The position numbers and the translations under genes are program-made. Below the pieces are notes generated by a model that saw only the letters and a program-made list of their open reading frames with translations, was not told the origin of the DNA and made no database searches. DNA of 7,156 nt from an uncultured Lachnospiraceae bacterium (GTDB lineage: Bacteria; Bacillota; Clostridia; Lachnospirales; Lachnospiraceae), in assembly GCA_910578085.1 (NCBI GenBank), contig CAJTPM010000079.1:1-7156 (forward strand). The letters are read 5' to 3'. Positions 6,099 through 7,156 of the stretch are shown one piece after another. Each line of letters opens with the position of its first letter. Positions within the stretch are counted from its first letter, which is position 1.

Positions 6099-6773
6099 TC
6101 ACAGCAGCGTGCCGTTGCTCATGGCAATCAGCCCTGCATGCTCCAGCGCATCTAGCACCCCGTCCGCCGTAAAATTCGCACAGGCCTGCACCTGCACCGG
6201 GGCTTCCTTCATCGCCGCGGAAATCCCCGCAGCCGCCAACATTCCCATGTCGTTGAAACCATCTCCGATCGCCATGACACTCCCGGCAGGAATCTTCAGG
6301 ATATTCATGATCCGCGCCACGACAATCCCCTTGTCAAACGTCCGGTGCTCCAGAGCATCCAGCACCTGTTCCTTCACTGTTTCATCCGGCAGCAGCCAGG
6401 GGCGCTTCAGCCGCACCCTGCCCTGGGCTGCCTCCTGCAAAGGATCCTGCACCGGATCCTCGCCCTCTCCCGCCAGCACCACCCGGCGGCCCTGGTCTTT
6501 CGCATCCTGCATGATCCAGTCCAGTTCCTGGTCCTCAAAGAAATCCTTTTCCAGAATGATCTTTCCCTTGTCCTGCACACAGGCGCCATCATAACTGATC
6601 ACTCCGTCAAATCCGATATCCGGCACCTGGTTCGCACAGCGCCCCGTGACACCGAACACCAGAATCCCCTGGTCCTGCAGCAGCCGCACAGCCTTCAGTG
6701 CATGCCGGGATATCTCCTGCTCCCCATAGGGAATCAGCGTTCCGTCTATATCCATGAATACGATCCGAATCAT
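6099..6773 (-). CDS. Cof-like HAD-superfamily phosphatase with a short cap
   Basis: This 224-residue cytoplasmic hydrolase belongs to the Cof/HAD IIB group, which dephosphorylates small phosphorylated metabolites, often sugar phosphates. All four HAD motifs are present: Asp8 (nucleophile) and Asp10 in FMDIDGTL, Thr43 in GVTGR, Lys148 in FDKG, and Asp171/Asp175 in GDGFNDMGML. The cap between motifs II and III is about 85 residues, and the protein is some 40-50 residues shorter than most Cof members (about 260-280). The cap is therefore reduced but the core looks intact. I chose the ATG at 6773 because it begins directly at the first beta strand and follows a purine-rich SD (AGGGGAAGG). The frame stays open upstream to 6968 but encodes nothing HAD-like. 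It converges on the bgl operon and shares its terminator. The substrate is unknown; a link to bgl sugar phosphates is only suggested by position. Confidence 0.93.
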   Translation of the reverse strand: MIRIVFMDIDGTLIPYGEQEISRHALKAVRLLQDQGILVFGVTGRCANQVPDIGFDGVISYDGACVQDKGKIILEKDFFEDQELDWIMQDAKDQGRRVVLAGEGEDPVQDPLQEAAQGRVRLKRPWLLPDETVKEQVLDALEHRTFDKGIVVARIMNILKIPAGSVMAIGDGFNDMGMLAAAGISAAMKEAPVQVQACANFTADGVLDALEHAGLIAMSNGTLL

Positions 6774-6805
6774 AGTCCTTCCCCTTTCTCCGCCGGGAAT
6801 GCTGT

Positions 6806-6828
6806 CTCCTGCCGGATACCCGCAGGAG
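6806..6828 (-). promoter_or_regulatory. Hairpin in the probable 5' leader of the HAD gene
   Basis: CTCCTGC (6806-6812) pairs perfectly with GCAGGAG (6822-6828) around a 9-base loop, 33 bases upstream of the HAD start codon. It has no T run and does not cover the SD, so a regulatory role is possible but unproven. Confidence 0.25.
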
Positions 6829-6970
6829 CTCCGCCGCCTGCCCGACATCCGGTTTTCCATTACTGTCACCCTACCATGAAACCCGGTTCCTGTCCCGCCT
6901 GGCATCACAAAGAAACAGCGGCGGCAATCAGCCGCCAGCGTCGGACACCCGCAGGGCGCAGCCCTCATGA

Positions 6971-7054
6971 CGACAGATGTAAAACGATATGTAGTTGGCG
7001 ATATACGATATATAAATATCTAAAAACGATAAATATCTATCGACAAACGAAACC
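6971..7054 (+). repeat. Phase-locked CGA heptad array upstream of the 7106 gene
   Basis: Every CGA triplet on the + strand in this stretch (6971, 6985, 6999, 7006, 7027, 7041, 7048) lies a multiple of 7 bases from the others. Cutting the 84 bases into twelve 7-mers gives seven that begin CGA, with consensus about CGAYAWA. Two exact adjacent copies of CGATATA lie at 6999-7012. Other units, such as CTAAAAA at 7020, look like decayed copies. The period is not a multiple of 3, so this is not coding. The array ends at the -35 box of the downstream promoter, where an operator would be expected. Contiguous 7-bp units are the site type used by ribbon-helix-helix repressors such as plasmid omega protein (its motif, WATCACW, differs). 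The binder here is unknown. Confidence 0.7.
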
Positions 7055-7068
7055 ATGAGGTGTATAAC
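7040..7068 (+). promoter_or_regulatory. Promoter of the right-edge gene
   Basis: TCGACA (7040-7045, one mismatch to TTGACA), a 17-base spacer and TATAAC (7063-7068, one mismatch to TATAAT) give an expected start near 7075. The SD AAGGAG (7091-7096) and ATG 7106 follow at normal distances. The -35 overlaps the last heptads of the CGA array, so a protein bound there would compete with RNA polymerase. Confidence 0.65.
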
Positions 7069-7105
7069 AAGAGTGTCAAAAGAAAAAGAAAAGGAGATAC
7101 ATCCC

Positions 7106-7156
7106 ATGAAACAGCTCCCCAGATTCCTGCAGGCTCTTGCCGGCATCATTCAGATC
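7106..7156 (+). CDS. N-terminal end of an unidentified protein (partial)
   Basis: ATG 7106 opens a frame to the right edge giving MKQLPRFLQALAGIIQI (17 residues). A strong SD, AAGGAG at 7091-7096, lies 9 bases upstream, and a plausible promoter with the heptad array precedes it, so this is very likely a real gene start. The start has basic residues followed by a mildly hydrophobic stretch, which could be a membrane segment or an amphipathic helix. That is too little to assign a family. Confidence 0.75.
   Translation, partial: MKQLPRFLQALAGIIQI

Larger units (their letters stand above)
6774..7105. other. Intergenic region between divergent genes
   Basis: These 332 bases separate the minus-strand HAD gene from the + strand gene at 7106. 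The left 190 bases are GC-rich and contain two small hairpins (6806-6828 and 6920-6936) and an open minus frame without protein-family character. I see no clear promoter for the HAD gene there. From about 6971 composition changes sharply to AT-rich, with the CGA heptad array followed by a promoter and SD for the rightward gene. No RNA gene is recognised. Confidence 0.6.

Noticed and set aside
6920..6936. GGCGGC/GCCGCC hairpin as a terminator
   Set aside because: There is no T run on either side and no gene ending nearby, so it is probably a chance GC-rich inverted repeat.
6774..6968. 65-residue N-terminal extension of the HAD protein
   Set aside because: The extension has no HAD or signal-peptide character, while ATG 6773 has a proper SD and starts right at the first beta strand of the fold.
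1..7156. CRISPR arrays, tRNA/rRNA genes, IS elements with terminal repeats
   Set aside because: I saw no spacer-repeat pattern, no tRNA- or rRNA-like sequence, and no terminal inverted repeats or target duplications around the nuclease gene.

Overview
The window looks like a chromosomal segment of a moderately GC-rich member of the Bacillota. Signs are strong AGGAG-type ribosome binding sites, intrinsic terminators ending in T runs, a LicT/BglG-controlled beta-glucoside PTS operon, and a PD-(D/E)XK 'Rpn/transposase' protein of a type common in gut Erysipelotrichia and Clostridia. The genus cannot be fixed from the sequence alone; an Erysipelotrichaceae-like gut organism is a guess.

Layout. 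Positions 1-131 hold the last codons of an unidentified + strand gene and its terminator. Positions 178-1256 hold a PD-(D/E)XK nuclease-family gene. Its Shine-Dalgarno lies in a hairpin, and an 18-codon leader ORF ends by overlapping the nuclease start codon. Positions 1265-1615 on the minus strand carry a decayed N-terminal piece of a ChbG/YdjC carbohydrate deacetylase. The bgl promoter sits in the former start region of that remnant.

Positions 1605-5976 form a textbook beta-glucoside operon: promoter, RAT antiterminator site, conditional terminator, BglG/LicT antiterminator, PTS EIIBCA permease and GH1 6-phospho-beta-glucosidase, closed by a bidirectional terminator at 6018-6049. The permease imports and phosphorylates a beta-glucoside and the hydrolase cleaves it. 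The permease's phosphorylation state should also control the antiterminator, which decides whether RNA polymerase passes the leader terminator.

A convergent Cof-like HAD phosphatase follows on the minus strand (6099-6773). The last about 330 bases before the right-hand gene carry the most unusual feature of the window. This is an 84-bp AT-rich array in which all seven CGA triplets fall on one strict 7-bp register (consensus about CGAYAWA). It runs into the -35 box of a promoter serving a gene that starts at 7106 and is cut by the window edge.

No complete new multi-gene system is visible. The items most worth following up are the heptad array, the leader ORF with SD hairpin in front of the nuclease gene, and the chbG remnant beside the bgl operon.
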